NCBI GenBank assembly: GCA_905236585.1
Contig: CAJOQZ010000241.1
Coordinates: forward strand, 1 to 8,347
Direction: 5' to 3'
DNA from: an uncultured Lachnospiraceae bacterium
GTDB taxonomy: Bacteria; Bacillota; Clostridia; Lachnospirales; Lachnospiraceae
Length of the DNA stretch: 8,347 nucleotides
Of this stretch, positions 5,304-8,347 are shown one piece after another. Each line of letters starts with the position of its first letter. Position 1 is the stretch's first letter. The notes under the pieces were generated by a model. That model saw only the letters and a program-made list of their open reading frames with translations. It ran no database searches and had not been told where the DNA came from. The translations under genes were made by a program, and so were the position numbers.

Positions 5304-8300
5304 ATGAGAGAAATGAGCAGAAGGATCGGAAAAAAGACAACGGCGCTCGTGCTTGCGGTGTGGATGCTCCTGACCGCCTGTGGGGGGGCATTTTTGCCGG
5401 TGATGGAAGTGGGAGCGACGGCAAAAGAATTGGGCGGAACGGCTAAGACCATCGGCAATAAAGAATATTATAATACAGGTCTTACTGATGGCGAGTATGA
5501 ATTATGGATGTGTGATGAAGGGGTAAGTAGAGGTGAATGGCCCGGCAGCGGCATTTTAGGGAAAAAAGGGGAATATAATTATCGCTTGTTGACAAAAAAT
5601 GAAGCAGAGTCTTTATCTAACACGGTTAGGAAAGGCTACAAGGGAGAAAGTTCGTGTTTCTGGCTTGGTACGAAATATAATAATACTCTTGCCTATTATG
5701 TTTGGTCTAATGGCAATATAGAGCATAGCCAAGGCGGTTTGACGCATAACTATTGGATTGTTCCGGTGGTTCTTATACCAAAAACATATACTGTCACCCT
5801 CGACTGGCAGTCCGGCTCCGGCGGCACGGCAAGCGTGACCGCAACCTATGATTCCGCTATGCCGTCCATTTCGGTGCCGACACGGTCGGGGTACACCTTT
5901 AACGGCTATTTCAGCGGCACAAACGGCGGCGGGACAAAGTATTATAATGCCGACGGGACAAGTGCGAGAACCTGTGATTTATCGAGCAATACCACACTCT
6001 ATGCCTCGTGGACGGCAAACCCTGCCACGGTCACTACCGCGCCCACGGCAAAAACATTGACATACACCGGCTCGGCGCAAGCACTTGTAAACGCTGGTGT
6101 GGCAAATAATGGCACGATGTACTATCGGCTCGGCACTTCAGGAGATTATACGACATCTATCCCCGAGGCAACGAACGCGGGAACCTACACCGTCTGTTAT
6201 CAGGCAAGAGGCGACGGTGGCAACAGCACGCCACAGAGCGTTTCCGTTACGATTGGCAAGGCAGACAATCCGATGACCTTTGCGGCGACGGATTCTATAA
6301 CGGAAACTTTTTTGACATATAATCACAATGTTAAATATCTATCGACGGCATCGAATGCGGCAGGTACGGTGTCCTATGATATTAACAGTCAAAAAGATGG
6401 TATCGGAGCCGATGTGTCTTACTTCACGATAGAGGCTGTGACATCGGCAAATAAACTGCCCCTTAAATGCGCGGGAAATACGCCGGTTGGCACCTACACC
6501 GTGGTGATCAGAGCGACAGCATCGGGTGACAATAATTATAAGAGCGGTACTAAAGACCAGACGGTGACAGTCACCATCACCGCACAATCTATGAGTAATA
6601 GTGTTCATTGCGATAACTACACCGGCACTTATGACGGTGTGGCGCACAGGATCATGGTCTGGAGACCGGACGGCGCAACCGTGCGCTGCCGCACGGAGGC
6701 AAGCGGTGAATACAACCTGACAACCATACCCACTTATACCAATGCAGGAACCTATACGGTCTATTATCAGGTAACAAAGCCGAATTACCAAACGGTGACA
6801 GGGAGCGGGACAGTAACCATCAGTAAGAAAGAGGTCACCGTTTCCGGGATTGCCGCAGAGGATAAAAAATTTGACGGAAGCACGACAGCGACGCTGGACT
6901 ACAGCAATGTAACCCTTGACGGCGTGTTGGCAAAAGATAGGAATAAACTTGGCGTGACAGCTGCGGGAACATTTTCCGACAGGAATGCGGGGACAGATAA
7001 AACCGTCACGATAACGGGTTTGACTTTAACCGGGGACGCAAAGGATAACTATGTGCTTGCCGCATCGGGAAACCAGTCTTCTGCCACGGCGGATATCACA
7101 AAACGGCAGGTGACGGTGACCTCCGGCTCTGCGGAAAAAGTATACGACGGAACCGCACTTACCAATGACGAGGTGACAGTCAGCGGGGATGGATTTGCCG
7201 TCGGCGATGGTATAACCACCCATGTGACCGGCTCACAGACGGCGGTCGGAAGCAGTAAGAATACCTTTACCTATTCCGTAAGCGGAGGTGTCAATTACAT
7301 ACTAACGGCGACATACGGCACCCTGACCGTCACAGGAACGGAAAACACATGGACGACGGAGCCGTCGCTCGCTGGTTGGACATACGGCGAAGCGGCAAGC
7401 GCACCGAACAAAGGCGTAACCAAATTCGGTAATGCGGATGATGTTGTTGTCACTTACAAAGGCAAGGGAGATACTGTCTATGGCGAAAGTGAGACGCTGC
7501 CGACGCACGCGGGAACCTATACGGCGGTATTTACGCTGGCGGGCAATGGCAACAATTATTCCGCGATTACAAAGGAAGTGGACTTTACCATCGAACGGCG
7601 CGAGGTGACGGTTTCGGGGATTACTGCAGCGGATAAGACATACGACGGAACGACGGCGGCGACATTAGACTGCACGCAAGCGGTATTTGACGGGCGAAAA
7701 GACGGTGACAGCCTGACCGCAAGTGCGGAGGGAACGTTTGTCGGCAAGGACGCGGAAGAGAATAAGACGGTCACTATTGCGGACATCACCCTCGCCGGAG
7801 ACAGCGCGGGCGACTACGCACTTGCGGCATCGGGGAATCAGGCGGAAGCGGCAGCGACCATTATGAAGCGTACCGTAATCTTAACCTCGGCGGACTTGAA
7901 GAAGACATACGACGGAACGGTGCTTGCAAACCCGGGCATCGGGCTTGCGGTGGAGGAAACCGGCGGCATTACAGTCGTACAGAACGGCTCCGTCGGCGGC
8001 GACGGCTTCGCGGAAGGCGAGGGCGCGGCGTATACCTTTACCGGCGCACAGACGGAAGTCGGCGAAAGCGACAACCTTTTTACCTATACATTAAATGATG
8101 GGACGCTCGCGGAAAATTATACGATAACGATAATTACCGGCACGCTGACCGTCACGGCTGTTCCGGTGGAAGACAACAGCGATACGCAGGAAGACGGCAA
8201 CGGCAGCACAAAAAAAGACGGCAGCGATGATACGGGAGACGATGGCGGAGATACGGAAGAAGATGCGACGCCGAAGTTACTCTCGCCTCAGAAGCAAATA

Positions 8301-8347
8301 ACGCCGCCGGAGCCGGAAAACGTCACGGACAATACCGCCTCCGGCAG
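5304..8347 (+). CDS. Large secreted modular surface protein with InlB-type, MBG and YDG repeats (3' end outside window)
   Basis: An uninterrupted frame of 1014 codons that runs off the right edge; I translated it in full and found no stop. Residues 1-40 are a signal peptide: basic start, hydrophobic core, and LTAC (23-26), which fits a lipobox; a later GATA site could instead be cut by signal peptidase I. Residues 48-158 form a small domain with paired aromatic and glycine-rich blocks (FWLGTKYNN, YWIVPVVLIP) resembling DUF6273/lectin-like domains, a tentative match. Residues 162-238 are an InlB B-type (Listeria-Bacteroides) repeat, with SGYTFNGYF and TTLYASWT. Then come MBG-type beta domains (242-320, 321-427, 428-507; motif NAGTYTV), YDG domain 1 (508-600), two MBG-type domains (601-677, 678-764), YDG domain 2 (765-855), another MBG-type domain (856-952), and an Asp/Glu-rich linker (953 on). 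Such proteins are usually cell-surface stalks or adhesins. The anchor, if any, is beyond the window. The ligand is unknown. Confidence 0.9.
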   Translation, partial: MREMSRRIGKKTTALVLAVWMLLTACGGAFLPVMEVGATAKELGGTAKTIGNKEYYNTGLTDGEYELWMCDEGVSRGEWPGSGILGKKGEYNYRLLTKNEAESLSNTVRKGYKGESSCFWLGTKYNNTLAYYVWSNGNIEHSQGGLTHNYWIVPVVLIPKTYTVTLDWQSGSGGTASVTATYDSAMPSISVPTRSGYTFNGYFSGTNGGGTKYYNADGTSARTCDLSSNTTLYASWTANPATVTTAPTAKTLTYTGSAQALVNAGVANNGTMYYRLGTSGDYTTSIPEATNAGTYTVCYQARGDGGNSTPQSVSVTIGKADNPMTFAATDSITETFLTYNHNVKYLSTASNAAGTVSYDINSQKDGIGADVSYFTIEAVTSANKLPLKCAGNTPVGTYTVVIRATASGDNNYKSGTKDQTVTVTITAQSMSNSVHCDNYTGTYDGVAHRIMVWRPDGATVRCRTEASGEYNLTTIPTYTNAGTYTVYYQVTKPNYQTVTGSGTVTISKKEVTVSGIAAEDKKFDGSTTATLDYSNVTLDGVLAKDRNKLGVTAAGTFSDRNAGTDKTVTITGLTLTGDAKDNYVLAASGNQSSATADITKRQVTVTSGSAEKVYDGTALTNDEVTVSGDGFAVGDGITTHVTGSQTAVGSSKNTFTYSVSGGVNYILTATYGTLTVTGTENTWTTEPSLAGWTYGEAASAPNKGVTKFGNADDVVVTYKGKGDTVYGESETLPTHAGTYTAVFTLAGNGNNYSAITKEVDFTIERREVTVSGITAADKTYDGTTAATLDCTQAVFDGRKDGDSLTASAEGTFVGKDAEENKTVTIADITLAGDSAGDYALAASGNQAEAAATIMKRTVILTSADLKKTYDGTVLANPGIGLAVEETGGITVVQNGSVGGDGFAEGEGAAYTFTGAQTEVGESDNLFTYTLNDGTLAENYTITIITGTLTVTAVPVEDNSDTQEDGNGSTKKDGSDDTGDDGGDTEEDATPKLLSPQKQITPPEPENVTDNTASG
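5461..5780 (+). other. AT-rich domain insert within the surface-protein gene
   Basis: By hand count 5461-5760 is about 39% G+C, against about 67% just before (5221-5280, 5341-5400) and 62% just after (5821-5880). Codons such as TTA, ATA, AGA, AAT and TAT are frequent here and rarer in the flanks. The borders coincide with the lectin-like/DUF6273-like domain, suggesting that this domain came from another source. Confidence 0.65.
6825..7334 (+). repeat. YDG + MBG module, copy 1
   Basis: Residues 508-677. The YDG part begins KKEVTVSGIAAEDKKFDGST and ends DNYVLAASGNQSSATADITK; the following MBG part has SAEKVYDGTAL, AVGSSKNTFTYSV and ends GTLTVT. The same order recurs at 7596-8159. Here the usual YDG of the first domain reads FDG. 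Confidence 0.75.
7596..8159 (+). repeat. YDG + MBG module, copy 2
   Basis: Residues 765-952. It begins RREVTVSGITAADKTYDGTT, continues through GDYALAASGNQAEAAATIMK, then an MBG part with DLKKTYDGTVL, EVGESDNLFTYTL and GTLTVT. It is parallel to copy 1 at protein level but clearly diverged in DNA, so the duplication is old. The second half is about 20 residues longer than in copy 1 because of a Gly-rich insertion (around 885-905). Confidence 0.75.

Noticed and set aside
5101..5458. Two overlapping - strand open frames between the kinase and surface-protein genes
   Set aside because: They are antisense to the leader and signal-peptide region of the surface gene, have no ribosome binding site, and overlap the candidate kinase promoter.
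5448..5790. Diversity-generating retroelement target in the lectin-like domain
   Set aside because: The domain is near the N-terminus, and no reverse transcriptase, template repeat or adenine-biased variable copy is seen in the window.
6138..8074. Series of 60-150 codon - strand open frames under the repeat domains
   Set aside because: They are shadows of the repetitive + strand coding sequence, which is continuous and domain-coherent.
1..8347. tRNA, rRNA, CRISPR arrays, insertion sequences and attachment sites
   Set aside because: No cloverleaf-type sequence, regularly spaced identical repeats, transposase motifs or terminal inverted repeats were found on reading both strands.

Overview
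The window looks like a stretch of a chromosome from an anaerobic Firmicute of the Lachnospiraceae/Clostridia type. The evidence is a clostridial-style glycogen branching enzyme with the variant LSHDEVVHLKCSM motif, a DUF5711-type membrane-anchored protein followed by a CvpA-type membrane protein, an AgrC/AgrA-like GHKL kinase and LytTR regulator pair, and a large MBG/YDG-repeat surface protein. Base composition is moderately to strongly GC-rich, with clear local dips. Genus-level assignment is not possible from the window alone.

Left part (1-2884, + strand): the 3' end of glgB (cut by the left edge) is followed by a strong intrinsic terminator whose T-tract ends three bases before the ATG of the next gene. 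That gene encodes a 408-aa protein with one N-terminal membrane anchor (DUF5711 type). Ten bases after its stop comes a 278-aa four-helix CvpA-type membrane protein, so these two form an operon. The operon ends in a long-loop hairpin with a T-tract that overlaps the stop codon of the convergent regulator gene.

Middle part (2883-4993, - strand): a two-component system, kinase first and regulator second. The kinase is a polytopic GHKL histidine kinase of the AgrC/VirS/ComD class and the regulator has a receiver plus a LytTR DNA-binding domain. No AgrB/AgrD-type peptide maker is present, so its signal is unknown.

Right part (4994-8347): a 310-bp divergent intergenic region holds a perfect 7+1+7 palindrome, ACGGT repeats, an imperfect hairpin, a candidate extended -10 for the kinase, and a candidate -10 plus a nested structured leader for the gene to the right. 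That gene (5304 to beyond the right edge, at least 1014 codons with no stop) encodes a secreted, modular, repeat-rich surface protein: signal peptide with a lipobox-like motif, a small AT-rich lectin-like/DUF6273-like domain, an InlB B-type repeat, several MBG-type beta domains, two YDG domains, and an acidic linker. Its base composition is mosaic, which suggests assembly from domains of different origin.

The most interesting hypothesis is that the kinase/regulator pair and the divergently transcribed surface protein form one sensory-adhesion locus. This rests on gene arrangement and on elements in the shared intergenic region, not on direct proof.
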